A DNA stretch of 64,000 bases from SHZI01 sp041396045 (lineage in GTDB: Bacteria; Pseudomonadota; Gammaproteobacteria; Steroidobacterales; GCA-2729495): the NCBI GenBank assembly GCA_041396045.1, contig JAWKZI010000012.1, positions 1 through 64,000 on the forward strand, given 5' to 3'. Positions 27,783 through 36,713 of the stretch are shown one piece after another. The notes beneath the pieces were generated by a model. The model was not told the origin of the DNA. It searched no databases and saw only the letters and a program-made list of their open reading frames with translations. Every line of letters begins with the position of its first letter. Position 1 is the first letter of the stretch. Position numbers and translations under genes: made by a program.

Positions 27783-29285
27783 ATGAACAAAGAGATACTG
27801 ATGGTCGCCGAAGCCGTCTCCAACGAGAAGGGCGTCGAGCAGGAAATCATATTCGAAGCGCTTGAACTGGCGCTTGCTTCGGCTACGCGCAAACGCTACA
27901 GCGACCTCAGTGACGTGCGTGTCAGCATCAACCGTGAAACGGGCGATTACGACACCTTCAGACGCTGGAAAGTATTCGCCGACGACTCCACCGAGCTGGA
28001 AAACCCCGAGGCCGAACTGCGCATGATTGATGCGACGGATATCGACCCGAATGCGGAGCCGGATGGATACGTCGAGGTGCCGGTTCCGTCTGTGGAGTTT
28101 GGCCGGATTGCGGCACAGACCGCCAAGCAGGTCATCGTGCAGAAGGTTCGGGAAGCCGAGCGCAAGAAGGTTGTCGAGGAGTTTCAGGACCGTGTAGGCC
28201 AGTTGCTGTCGGGCGTCGTCAAGCGCGTCGACCGGAATGGCGTTTTTGTGGATCTGGGCTCAAATGCCGAAGGCTTTATTCCGCGCGAAAGCATGATGCC
28301 GCGCGAACCGGCCCGCCCGCAGGACCGCATCAAGGCACTCCTGAAGGAAGTCAGGTCCGAGCCACGCGGACCGCAACTCTTTTTGACCCGCACATCGCCC
28401 CAGTTCCTTCTGGAGTTGTTCAAGATCGAAGTGCCGGAAGTGGGGCAAGGGCTTATCGAAATTCTGGGGGCTGCCCGCGATCCGGGTTTGCGCGCCAAGA
28501 TTGCGGTCAAGAGCAATGACCGGCGCATCGATCCGGTAGGGGCTTGCGTTGGCATGCGAGGTTCACGTGTGCAGGCGGTGTCCAATGAGCTGGCCGGTGA
28601 GCGGGTCGATATCATCCTCTGGAATGAAAGCCCGGCGCAGTTCGTCATTAACGCGATGTCGCCGGCCGAGGTCAGCTCAATTGTGGTGGACGAAGAAAGC
28701 CACAGCATGGATCTGGCCGTGCAGGAGGACAAGCTCTCGCAGGCTATTGGTCGCGGTGGACAGAACATCCGGCTGGCCAGCGAACTGACCGGCTGGGAAC
28801 TGAACGTCATGACCGAAGCAGCAGCCGAGGAGAAAAGCGACAAGGAATCGCGTGCTCTGCTCGAGCTGTTCATGCAGCAGCTCGACGTTGACGAAGAAGT
28901 GGCACTCATCCTGGTTCAGGAAGGGTTTTCCAGTATCGAGGAAGTTGCCTATGTGCCAACCACCGAGCTGCTGGGCATTGAGGAATTCGACCAGAACATT
29001 GTGGACGAGCTGCGCAATCGAGCCCGTGACGTTCTGATAACGCAGGCTATCCAGAGTGAGGAGACCAATACAGCGCCTCCGGCTGAGGACTTGCTGAGTC
29101 TCGATGGAATGGATCCGGAGCTGGCCAAGCGCCTGGCTGCGAAGGGCATATCCACACGGGACGACCTTGCCGAACAGGCTGTTGATGACCTTGAAGGCAT
29201 CGAAGGCCTGGATAACGAGCGCTCTGCCAAGCTGATCATGGCAGCGCGGGCGCATTGGTTCGAACAGGAAGAGGCGGCAGGTTGA
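27783..29285 (+). CDS. nusA: Transcription termination/antitermination factor NusA
   Basis: NusA binds RNA polymerase and nascent RNA, affecting pausing, termination and antitermination. The intact 500-residue product begins MNKEILMVAEAVSNEKGVEQ. An N-terminal RNAP-binding domain (to about 130) is followed by S1 (LSGVVKRVDRNGVFVDLGSN) and KH1 (LFKIEVPEVGQGLIEI, then RDPGLRAKIAVKSND). KH2 follows (QEDKLSQAIGRGGQNIRLAS). Two acidic-repeat domains complete it, around 365-420 and 440-495 (LDGMDPELAKRLAAKGI), as in E. coli and unlike Gram-positive NusA. Operon position is canonical. Confidence 0.97.
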   Translation: MNKEILMVAEAVSNEKGVEQEIIFEALELALASATRKRYSDLSDVRVSINRETGDYDTFRRWKVFADDSTELENPEAELRMIDATDIDPNAEPDGYVEVPVPSVEFGRIAAQTAKQVIVQKVREAERKKVVEEFQDRVGQLLSGVVKRVDRNGVFVDLGSNAEGFIPRESMMPREPARPQDRIKALLKEVRSEPRGPQLFLTRTSPQFLLELFKIEVPEVGQGLIEILGAARDPGLRAKIAVKSNDRRIDPVGACVGMRGSRVQAVSNELAGERVDIILWNESPAQFVINAMSPAEVSSIVVDEESHSMDLAVQEDKLSQAIGRGGQNIRLASELTGWELNVMTEAAAEEKSDKESRALLELFMQQLDVDEEVALILVQEGFSSIEEVAYVPTTELLGIEEFDQNIVDELRNRARDVLITQAIQSEETNTAPPAEDLLSLDGMDPELAKRLAAKGISTRDDLAEQAVDDLEGIEGLDNERSAKLIMAARAHWFEQEEAAG

Positions 29286-29321
29286 TCACCTTTCGCCTGG
29301 CACCTCGCGGAGCTGCTCTCT

Positions 29322-31877
29322 ATGTCTGAAGTGACGATTGCCCAATTTGCCGATGTACTGAAGATTCCAGTCGAGAAGCTGCTGACGCAGCTCGACGAGG
29401 CCGGGATCGAGGTCCAGGGAGTGGACGACATCATCAGCGATGATGCCAAACGCGACCTGCTGACGCACTTGCGTCGTAGTCATGGACACGATGAAGGTGG
29501 CGCTGGCGCCGCGCCGCGCAAGATCACGCTCAGCCGCCGTTCCCAGTCGGAAATCAAGGTAGCCAGCGGGCAGGGCCGGGCAAAGACAGTCACGGTCGAA
29601 GTCCGCCGCAAGCGGACCTACGTCAACCGGGACGTGCTTGAGAAGGCAGCCAAGGAGCAGCAGGACGAACTGGATCGGCAGCGCCAGGAAGAGCAGGAGA
29701 AGCTGGACAAGGAGAAGGCCGAGCAGGAGGCCGTTGAGCGCGAAGCTCGTGAGAAGCGCGAGCGGGAACTTGCCGAAGCCGAGGCGTTGAAAGCAGCCGA
29801 GGAGGAGGCCCGACGTGCCGCAGAACAATCCTTGCGCGAGGGCGAAAAGTCCCATGCACAGGATGAAGTGCGCAAACGTGACTCTGAAGCGCGCGCCCGC
29901 AAGGATGCGGCCAGTAAACGGGATATCCGTCGGGAAGTTGTTGAAGAACTTGTCGCTAGCGTGGACGACGATGTGGCAGAAGAGAAGCCAATCAGTTCTC
30001 CCCGCAAGGAGCTGCATGTAACGGCTGACATCAGTCGCCGGAAAAAGAAGAAGACACGACGCCGGTCGCCTTCGGTGCAGGTCGATGGAGGCCGGCATGG
30101 TTTCGAGCGGCCTACAGCACCCGTGGTGCACGAGGTGCCGATTCCGGAAACCATCAAGGTCAGTGAGTTGGCCCAGCGCATGGCTGTCAAGTCGAACGAT
30201 GTGATTCGTTCGCTGATGAAGCTGGGCGTGATGGCAACCATTAATCAGGCGATCGACCAGGACACGGCGACACTGGTGGTTGAAGAGCTTGGGCATGTGG
30301 CAAAACCGGCCCAGGAAGACGATCTTGAGCAGAAGCTCATTCCGATCGAAGACAGCACTGCAGAGGCTGTACCGCGTCCGCCAGTGGTTACGATCATGGG
30401 GCATGTCGATCACGGCAAGACATCCCTGCTTGACTACATTCGACGGACAAAAATCGCGGCAGGAGAGGCCGGCGGTATAACCCAGCACATTGGTGCTTAC
30501 CATGTCGAAACACCAAAAGGGCCCATTACCTTCCTTGATACGCCCGGGCATGCTGCATTTACAGCCATGCGGGCGCGTGGTGCGCAGGTTACCGACATCG
30601 TGATCCTGATCGTCGCTGCGGACGATGGCGTGATGCCTCAGACCGAGGAAGCCATACAACATGCCAAGGCTGCCGAGGTTCCGATCATTGTTGCCATCAA
30701 CAAGATCGACAAGAGCAGTGCCGATCCTGACCGGGTCCGTAACGAACTGAGTACCAAGGGAGTGGTTGGCGAAGATTGGGGTGGTGACACGCTGTTCGTG
30801 AATGTTTCTGCACAAACAGGCGAGGGCATCGACAAGCTTCTGGAATCCATTCTGCTGCAGGCAGAGTTGCTGGAGTTGAAGGCGGTCGATGAGGGTCGCG
30901 CTACTGGCGTGGTACTTGAGTCGAGTCTGGAGAAGGGCCGCGGGGCTGTTTCTACAGTTCTGGTTACGCGCGGGAAGCTTCGCCTGGGTGACATGTTGCT
31001 GGCCGGCCATGAGTTTGGCCGGGTGAGAGCGATGAACAACGAGCAGGGCGAGTCGATAATCGAAGCAGGTCCATCCATGCCGGTGGCTGTTCTTGGGTTA
31101 TCCGGAACGCCCAATGCCGGCGACGATGCGCTGGTGCTGGAAGACGAACGCAAGGCTCGCGAACTCGCCCAGCTTCGGCTCACCCGTTCGCGCGACGTCA
31201 AGCTCGCTCAGCAACAAACGACGAAGCTCGAAGATGTCTTCAGTCAACTGGAAGCATCACAGAATAAGACCCTTCAGATCCTTATCAAGGCTGACGTTCA
31301 GGGCAGTGCAGAGGCCCTGAAGGATGCAATGAGCAAGCTTGAACATGACGAGGTCAGCGTGAAGGTCATTGGCTCCAGCGTCGGCGGAGTCAGTGCATCG
31401 GACGTGACGCTGGCAGCCGCGTCCAGCGCCATCATCATTGCGTTCAACGTACGTGCGGACGGCGCAGGCCGCAATGCACTCAAGGAAACCGGAGTCGACA
31501 TACGCTATTACAGCGTCATCTACGAGGCGATCGATGACGTCAAGAGTGCAATCAAGGGCATGTTGTCGCCGATCGTACGCGAGCAGATTGTTGGTCTTGC
31601 CGAGGTCCGCGATGTGTTTCGCTCGCCGAAGTTCGGCAATATTGCCGGTTGTCTGGTGGTCGATGGCTACGTGAAGCGCAACAATCCGATCCGGGTTCTG
31701 CGCGACAACACAGTGATCTACGAGGGCGAACTGGAGTCGCTACGTCGTTTCAAGGACGATGTGGCCGAAGTTCGGGCTGGCACGGAGTGCGGCATCGGCG
31801 TCAAGAACTACGATGACGTCAAGCCCGGTGACCAGATCGAGTGCTACGAGCGTGTGACCATCGACAGGACCATCTGA
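29322..31877 (+). CDS. infB: Translation initiation factor IF-2
   Basis: IF-2 is the GTPase that places fMet-tRNA on the 30S subunit. The 851-residue ORF has an N-terminal IF2 assembly domain (VTIAQFADVLKIPVEKLLTQ), then a long highly charged coiled segment rich in Glu/Lys/Arg (about 110-245). A second N-terminal module follows (IKVSELAQRMAVKSNDVIRS). The G domain has GHVDHGKTSLLD (G1), FLDTPGHAAFTAM (G3), NKIDK (G4) and SAQTGEGID (G5). C-terminal domains end YDDVKPGDQIECYE. A longer charged linker than average accounts for the size. Confidence 0.97.
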   Translation: MSEVTIAQFADVLKIPVEKLLTQLDEAGIEVQGVDDIISDDAKRDLLTHLRRSHGHDEGGAGAAPRKITLSRRSQSEIKVASGQGRAKTVTVEVRRKRTYVNRDVLEKAAKEQQDELDRQRQEEQEKLDKEKAEQEAVEREAREKRERELAEAEALKAAEEEARRAAEQSLREGEKSHAQDEVRKRDSEARARKDAASKRDIRREVVEELVASVDDDVAEEKPISSPRKELHVTADISRRKKKKTRRRSPSVQVDGGRHGFERPTAPVVHEVPIPETIKVSELAQRMAVKSNDVIRSLMKLGVMATINQAIDQDTATLVVEELGHVAKPAQEDDLEQKLIPIEDSTAEAVPRPPVVTIMGHVDHGKTSLLDYIRRTKIAAGEAGGITQHIGAYHVETPKGPITFLDTPGHAAFTAMRARGAQVTDIVILIVAADDGVMPQTEEAIQHAKAAEVPIIVAINKIDKSSADPDRVRNELSTKGVVGEDWGGDTLFVNVSAQTGEGIDKLLESILLQAELLELKAVDEGRATGVVLESSLEKGRGAVSTVLVTRGKLRLGDMLLAGHEFGRVRAMNNEQGESIIEAGPSMPVAVLGLSGTPNAGDDALVLEDERKARELAQLRLTRSRDVKLAQQQTTKLEDVFSQLEASQNKTLQILIKADVQGSAEALKDAMSKLEHDEVSVKVIGSSVGGVSASDVTLAAASSAIIIAFNVRADGAGRNALKETGVDIRYYSVIYEAIDDVKSAIKGMLSPIVREQIVGLAEVRDVFRSPKFGNIAGCLVVDGYVKRNNPIRVLRDNTVIYEGELESLRRFKDDVAEVRAGTECGIGVKNYDDVKPGDQIECYERVTIDRTI

Positions 31878-31911
31878 GCCCGATGTTCCACCGGGCAATG
31901 GCTGACTGACG

Positions 31912-32337
31912 ATGGCTCGGGAGTTCACTCGAAGTCGCAGGGTCGAGGAGCAGATTCAGCGCCTCCTGGCGGACGTCTTTCGCACTGAAATTCGGGATCC
32001 CAGAGTCGCTGATGTTGTCGACCCACAGGTGAAGGCATCGCGGGATCGTTCCGTTGCATGGATTCAGTACGGGCTGCTGGATACCGGTGCCGAAGCGAAT
32101 GAGGAGACTCTTGCCGAGGTTCAGTCCGGCCTGGAAAGCGCGGCTGGTTACATCAGAACGAGGCTGGCCAGCGAGATGTCGACCCGTACCGTTCCTGAAT
32201 TGCGCTTCAAGTTTGATGATGGTCCGCAACGGCGTCGTGATCTGGAGAGGCTGATTGATGCTGCCGTCGCTGCGGACGCGAACAACAATCCGGATAGCGA
32301 CGCCGATTCTGACCCGGATACCAGCGGGAAGCTGTGA
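31912..32337 (+). CDS. rbfA: 30S ribosome-binding factor RbfA
   Basis: RbfA is a cold-adaptation and 30S-maturation factor with a KH-like fold. The 141-residue product begins MAREFTRSRRVEEQIQRLLA and contains IRDPRVADVVDPQVKASRD and MSTRTVPELRFKFDDGPQRR. The C-terminus is an acidic Asp-rich tail (NNNPDSDADSDPDTSGKL), longer than in E. coli. Its stop overlaps the truB GTG (GTGA), implying coupled translation. Confidence 0.95.
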   Translation: MAREFTRSRRVEEQIQRLLADVFRTEIRDPRVADVVDPQVKASRDRSVAWIQYGLLDTGAEANEETLAEVQSGLESAAGYIRTRLASEMSTRTVPELRFKFDDGPQRRRDLERLIDAAVAADANNNPDSDADSDPDTSGKL

Positions 32338-33362
32338 GCGGGGTGACCCAGCGGCGGTCTCGCCGTCACCTGGATGGGCTATTACTGCTGGACAAGCCGT
32401 CCGGGGTCACATCGAACGGAGCATTGCAGCGGGTCAAATGGCTATATCAGGCCCGCAAGGCGGGCCATACGGGCAGTCTAGACCCCCTTGCCAGCGGAAT
32501 GCTGCCCATCTGCTTCGGAGAAGCCACAAAGTTTGCCGGCTATCTGCTGGATGCCAACAAGACCTACCGTGTGCAGGCGCGCTTCGGGATCCGTACAGAT
32601 ACCGGTGATGCCGAAGGCCAGCCCGTCGAACAAAGCAATGCGCCCGGACCGACTCCTGCGGCTATGGAAGTGGCGCTGGCCAGTTTGCGTGGGCCAATCC
32701 AGCAGGTCCCACCGATGTATTCCGCACTGAAGGTCCAGGGACAGCGCCTGTACGCACTGGCGCGAGCTGGCAAGGAGGTGCCACGAGCTCCCAGACCGGT
32801 GCATATCCATGAGTTCGTGCTGGAGACCTACGACCCGGAAACGCCGGTGTTTCGCGTCGAGTGCACCAAGGGAACCTATATCCGGACGCTGATCGAGGAC
32901 CTCGCTGCCCAACTGGGCACCCTGGCCCATGTCGTGGCGCTTCGGCGGCTGTCGGTGGGTCCATTCAGCGAGGAAGCCATGGTCGACCTGGCTGCTCTGG
33001 AGGCAGTTGTAACTCCCTCAGGCGCCGATGGTGGCCCGCCTGCGGGCGATGACGCCTGCTACAGGTCTTCCGCCCAGGTGGGCATTCTGGACGCATTCCT
33101 GAAGCCACTGGATGCGGTTCTGCCCGAATGGCCAATGGTTGAGCTGGAGGCGGCCTTGGCAGTCAAGATTTCCCAGGGAGCCACAGTTAACGTGCCCGTG
33201 ACAGCGGTATCTGCCGGGCCGGTGCGTATATACAGCCCCGGGCGACAATTCCTTGGAATTGGCGATCTGGAGCCGGGCGGCAGGCGGGTGGCTCGACGGC
33301 TTGTGGCCAGTAAATCCGTGATACCGCAAACGGGGTGTAACTCGGACCGACACATGGTTTAG
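32334..33362 (+). CDS. truB: tRNA pseudouridine(55) synthase
   Basis: TruB makes pseudouridine-55 in the T loop of tRNAs. The product is 342 residues from GTG 32334. The catalytic Asp is in KAGHTGSLDPLASGML (near residue 50); other motifs are LLDKPSGVTSN, QVPPMYSALKVQGQRLYALA and FRVECTKGTYIRTLIEDLA. An insertion of about 20 residues rich in Gly/Asp lies before the C-terminal PUA-like domain (GPVRIYSPGRQFLGIGDLE). The rbfA-truB-rpsO order is canonical. Confidence 0.96.
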   Translation: MSGVTQRRSRRHLDGLLLLDKPSGVTSNGALQRVKWLYQARKAGHTGSLDPLASGMLPICFGEATKFAGYLLDANKTYRVQARFGIRTDTGDAEGQPVEQSNAPGPTPAAMEVALASLRGPIQQVPPMYSALKVQGQRLYALARAGKEVPRAPRPVHIHEFVLETYDPETPVFRVECTKGTYIRTLIEDLAAQLGTLAHVVALRRLSVGPFSEEAMVDLAALEAVVTPSGADGGPPAGDDACYRSSAQVGILDAFLKPLDAVLPEWPMVELEAALAVKISQGATVNVPVTAVSAGPVRIYSPGRQFLGIGDLEPGGRRVARRLVASKSVIPQTGCNSDRHMV

Positions 33363-33417
33363 AATAGGTCGGTTTTCAAGGGCAAATTCAAGACATTAGC
33401 AACAGGAGATGGCTTAG

Positions 33418-33687
33418 ATGCCGCACACGGCAGAAGTGAAGAGCAAGATCGTAGACGAGTTCAAACGAGGTCCGACCGACACAGGTTCCCCCGAGGTACA
33501 GGTTGCGTTGCTATCGGCACGCATCACTGAACTGACTGAGCATTTCGCTACACACAAGAAGGACCATCACTCCCGCCAGGGTTTGCTGCGTCTGGTTAAC
33601 CAGCGGCGCAAGCTCCTGGATTACCTGCGGTCAAGGGACAACGATCGTTACCGGGGTCTGATCGCCAGGCTCGGGTTGCGTCGATAA
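33418..33687 (+). CDS. rpsO: 30S ribosomal protein S15
   Basis: S15 binds 16S rRNA at the three-way junction of the central domain and nucleates platform assembly. The 89-residue product has the exact family length. It contains GSPEVQVALLSARITELTEH, the conserved HKKDHHSRQGLLRLVNQRRK, and a C-terminal LLDYLRSRDNDRYRGLIARL. An aacaggag ribosome-binding site precedes the ATG. A TAGAAT box at 33360-33365, just after the truB stop, may be the -10 of its own promoter. Confidence 0.98.
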   Translation: MPHTAEVKSKIVDEFKRGPTDTGSPEVQVALLSARITELTEHFATHKKDHHSRQGLLRLVNQRRKLLDYLRSRDNDRYRGLIARLGLRR

Positions 33688-33698
33688 TCGCACGCGAG

Positions 33699-33727
33699 TG
33701 CGCCACCAGAACCTGATCGGTGGCGCA
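33699..33727 (+). other. stem-loop in the rpsO-pnp gap
   Basis: Arms tgcgccacc (33699-33707) and ggtggcgca (33719-33727) pair perfectly around an 11-nt loop. No T run follows, so readthrough into pnp is likely. In E. coli the equivalent gap holds the rpsO terminator and the RNase III/PNPase-controlled pnp leader; a similar role here is inferred from position. Confidence 0.55.
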
Positions 33728-33836
33728 GAAATATCCAGATTTGGCGGTACGGTTGCCAACAAGGCAGCCGGCCCCGATTCCAATTGATTCAGGTTTTCAA
33801 GACATAGAAACAGCGGAAAAGAGTTAGGAAAATATA

Positions 33837-35924
33837 GTGGCGTCAACGAAGAAGTCTTTTACCTACGGGCAACATCAGGTAACGATCGAGACTGGCGAAA
33901 TCGCCCGTCAGGCCGGTGGTGCGGTTCTGGTCAGCATGGCCGACACGGTGGTGCTGGTTACCGCGGTGGCAAATCCCGACGGCAGCAGCCCGCGAGATTT
34001 CTTTCCGCTGACCGTAAACTACCAGGAAAAGACCTATGCGGCAGGCCGCATCCCGGGCGGGTTTTTCAAGCGTGAGGGACGCCCTTCAGAGAAGGAAACC
34101 CTGCTCTCCAGACTTATCGATCGGCCAATTCGCCCGCTGTTTCCGAAGGGCTTTCTTAACGAAGTCCAGGTTGTCGCCACGGTTATTTCCATGAATCCCG
34201 AGGTCGACTCTGACGTTCCGGCCATGCTGGGCGCCTCAGCAGCCCTGTGTCTGACCGGGGCGCCGTTTGCCGGTCCGATCGGTGGCGCACGGGTTGCCTA
34301 TATCGATGGCAAGTACGTATTGAATCCGACCGCCACCCAACTGAAGCAGTCAAAGCTTGATCTGATGGTTGCCGGGACTTCCAAGGCAGTCCTGATGGTT
34401 GAGTCATCAGCCCACCAGTTGTCCGAACAGGTGATGCTGGATGCCGTGATTTTCGGGCACGAACAGATGCAGGTCGCAATCGAGAATATTCGCGAACTGG
34501 CCGCCGAGGCTGGTCGCCCCGCCTGGGACTGGAAGGCCCCCGTTGCAGATCCCGCCGTCTCCGAGGCCGTTGCCAAGGCCGTAGGGGATCGCATTGCGAC
34601 TGCCTACCGGATTCGCGACAAGGGTGAGCGCTATGCAGCCATCGCCGAGATCAAGCAGGACGTGGTGGCTACCCTGGCGAGCGATGAAGCAGGTGCACCA
34701 TCCAAGGCAGTCATTGGCGAAGCATTCGCCAAGCTGGAAAAGAAGGTCGTTCGAGGCCAGGTTTTGAGCGGAGAGCCGCGCATCGATGGTCGCGACACGC
34801 GCACTGTCCGGCCGATTACCATTCGAACAGGTGTGTTGCCCAGAACCCATGGTTCTGCGCTGTTTACCCGCGGTGAGACGCAGGCACTGGTGGTGACCAC
34901 GCTGGGCACCGATCGGGACTCACAGATCATCGACGCTTTGACCGGCGAATTCCGCGACCGGTTCATGCTGCACTACAATTTTCCCCCGTACAGCGTCAAC
35001 GAGACGGGCTTCATGGGGTCACCAAAGCGCCGGGAAATTGGTCACGGCCGCCTGGCTCGCCGCGGTATAGAAGCCGTATTGCCGGATATGCAGACCTTCC
35101 CGTACGTACTGCGCGTGGTGTCAGAAATTACCGAGTCGAACGGCTCCAGTTCCATGGCCAGCGTTTGTGGTACCAGTCTTGCGCTGATGGATGCAGGTGT
35201 GCCAATCCTGGCGCCGGTGGCTGGCGTAGCGATGGGCCTCGTCAAGGAAGGCGAACGCTACCAGGTGCTGACCGATATTCTGGGTGATGAAGATCATCTG
35301 GGCGACATGGATTTCAAGGGTGCCGGCAGTGCAAACGGTATTACAGCGCTGCAGATGGACATCAAGATTGACGGCATTACACGGGAAATCATGGAGAGTG
35401 CGCTGGCCCAGGCAAAGGATGCCCGCCTGCATATTCTCGACGAGATGAACAAGGTGCTGAATACCCACCGGCGTGAAATGTCCGACTGGGCGCCAACAAT
35501 CATCACGATGAAGATTGATCCGGAAAAGATCCGCGATGTTATTGGCAAAGGAGGCGCTGTTATTCGCAGTATTACCGAAGAAACCGGTGCCACTATCGAT
35601 ATTGATAACGACGGAACAGTGAAGATAGCGTCCGTCAATGCAACGGCCGGTCGTGAGGCGAAGAGCCGGGTCGAGCTCATCACGGCGGACGTCGAGGTCG
35701 GCAGTGTCTATGAGGGCCGTGTGGCACGACTCATGGATTTTGGTGCGTTTGTCACCATCCTGCCGGGGCGCGACGGACTCGTACACATCTCGCAGATTTC
35801 CGATGAGCGCGTCGAGAAGGTAGGAGACAAGCTGCACGAAGGCGATATCGTGCGGGTGAAGGTACTTGAAGTTGATCGTCAGGGCCGGGTCCGGCTCAGC
35901 ATGCGGGGCATGGACACCCCCTGA
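33837..35924 (+). CDS. pnp: Polyribonucleotide nucleotidyltransferase (PNPase)
   Basis: PNPase is a trimeric 3'-5' phosphorolytic exoribonuclease of the degradosome. The intact product is 695 residues from GTG 33837. Two RNase PH domains are present, the first with RIPGGFFKREGRPSEKETLL and the second with RTHGSALFTRGETQALVVTT and DFKGAGSANGITALQMDIKI. They are joined by an alpha-helical linker and followed by KH (IRDVIGKGGAVIRSITEETG) and S1 (YEGRVARLMDFGAFVTILPG). A strong terminator hairpin follows. Confidence 0.97.
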   Translation: MASTKKSFTYGQHQVTIETGEIARQAGGAVLVSMADTVVLVTAVANPDGSSPRDFFPLTVNYQEKTYAAGRIPGGFFKREGRPSEKETLLSRLIDRPIRPLFPKGFLNEVQVVATVISMNPEVDSDVPAMLGASAALCLTGAPFAGPIGGARVAYIDGKYVLNPTATQLKQSKLDLMVAGTSKAVLMVESSAHQLSEQVMLDAVIFGHEQMQVAIENIRELAAEAGRPAWDWKAPVADPAVSEAVAKAVGDRIATAYRIRDKGERYAAIAEIKQDVVATLASDEAGAPSKAVIGEAFAKLEKKVVRGQVLSGEPRIDGRDTRTVRPITIRTGVLPRTHGSALFTRGETQALVVTTLGTDRDSQIIDALTGEFRDRFMLHYNFPPYSVNETGFMGSPKRREIGHGRLARRGIEAVLPDMQTFPYVLRVVSEITESNGSSSMASVCGTSLALMDAGVPILAPVAGVAMGLVKEGERYQVLTDILGDEDHLGDMDFKGAGSANGITALQMDIKIDGITREIMESALAQAKDARLHILDEMNKVLNTHRREMSDWAPTIITMKIDPEKIRDVIGKGGAVIRSITEETGATIDIDNDGTVKIASVNATAGREAKSRVELITADVEVGSVYEGRVARLMDFGAFVTILPGRDGLVHISQISDERVEKVGDKLHEGDIVRVKVLEVDRQGRVRLSMRGMDTP

Positions 35925-35954
35925 TCAGCTAGCGACTCTGCACATCACCAAAAA

Positions 35955-35990
35955 AGCGTGCCCCCACCAAAAATGGGGGCACGCTGGCTT
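35955..35990. terminator. terminator downstream of pnp, likely bidirectional
   Basis: A perfect 12-bp stem: agcgtgccccca (35955-35966) and tgggggcacgct (35974-35985), with a 7-nt A-rich loop. On the + strand it is followed by ggctttt, and on the - strand the upstream A run gives a T run after the stem. It can end pnp transcription and also transcripts from the PhaR gene on the other strand. Confidence 0.85.
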
Positions 35991-36013
35991 TTGCACGATC
36001 AATCAGGCGGTGA

Positions 36014-36040
36014 TCTGAGCGGCCGATCCGACCGCTCAGA
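36014..36040. other. second inverted repeat between pnp and the PhaR gene
   Basis: Arms tctgagcgg (36014-36022) and ccgctcaga (36032-36040) pair perfectly around a 9-nt loop, 19 bp before the stop of the minus-strand PhaR gene. No T run follows on either strand. It may protect transcript ends together with the neighbouring terminator. Confidence 0.5.
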
Positions 36041-36058
36041 CCCTCAACCCGATATAGC

Positions 36059-36457
36059 CTAGCTGACGGCAGACATGCTGCTGTTAGGTACGGAGGGCGA
36101 CATTCCAGTCCCCGTGGTCGAGGACACTGCTGTCGGCCGACTCGGACCCGAAATGGCTGCTGTCAGCGCCCGGTCCAACCGTCCGCTGAGGTCGGGATCG
36201 CGATCCGTGGCACCCAGACGAATCATGCCGCCCAGGAACTCTGCGGACAGCAGTGGAGTTGTACCACGCTGGCTGTCAGCAATAATCTGCAATAGAACCG
36301 GGGTCGTAATATCTGCCCCCGTTGCCTGCTCGACGATCTTGACCTGTGAGCCCTTGATGATCATCTCGCGAAGATCCTCAAGATTAACGTAACGGCTCTG
36401 CGCGGTGTCGTACAAACGACGGTTAACGTACTTCCTAATCAGTCTTTGCTCGCTCAT
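36059..36457 (-). CDS. PhaR-type polyhydroxyalkanoate synthesis regulator
   Basis: The 132-residue product carries the PHA accumulation regulator DNA-binding domain: IRKYVNRRLYDTAQSRYVNL, EDLREMIIKGSQVKIVEQAT, GADITTPVLLQIIADSQRG. In characterised bacteria PhaR represses phasin and PHA genes and also binds PHA granules. The C-terminal third is Ser/Thr/Pro-rich and unlike the usual second domain. ATG 36457 is chosen because it is preceded by ggaagg at good spacing; an earlier start would add 24 unconserved residues. No pha gene is visible in the window, so the target is unknown. The flanking genes are housekeeping. Confidence 0.85.
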   Translation of the reverse strand: MSEQRLIRKYVNRRLYDTAQSRYVNLEDLREMIIKGSQVKIVEQATGADITTPVLLQIIADSQRGTTPLLSAEFLGGMIRLGATDRDPDLSGRLDRALTAAISGPSRPTAVSSTTGTGMSPSVPNSSMSAVS

Positions 36458-36713
36458 GGCGGGTCCTTCCTCAATTCCAAACCTACTTACCGGATGGCTG
36501 TCGCCAACCTGGCGTCCTGTTGCCCCCAACCTGAGTTATAGACCCTTTATGACTGAATTAGTTCGCGGTGCAGCTAAAGAATAGTTCGGGTATTCCCCTG
36601 AGGGGAATTAATGATGAAAATCAACTTCTTATGGCGAGGCCATGGTTTGTGCGGAATTGGCTCTGGAGCGCATTGCGCGTTCCATCCAGGCCAAACCAGG
36701 CAACGAAGCTGGT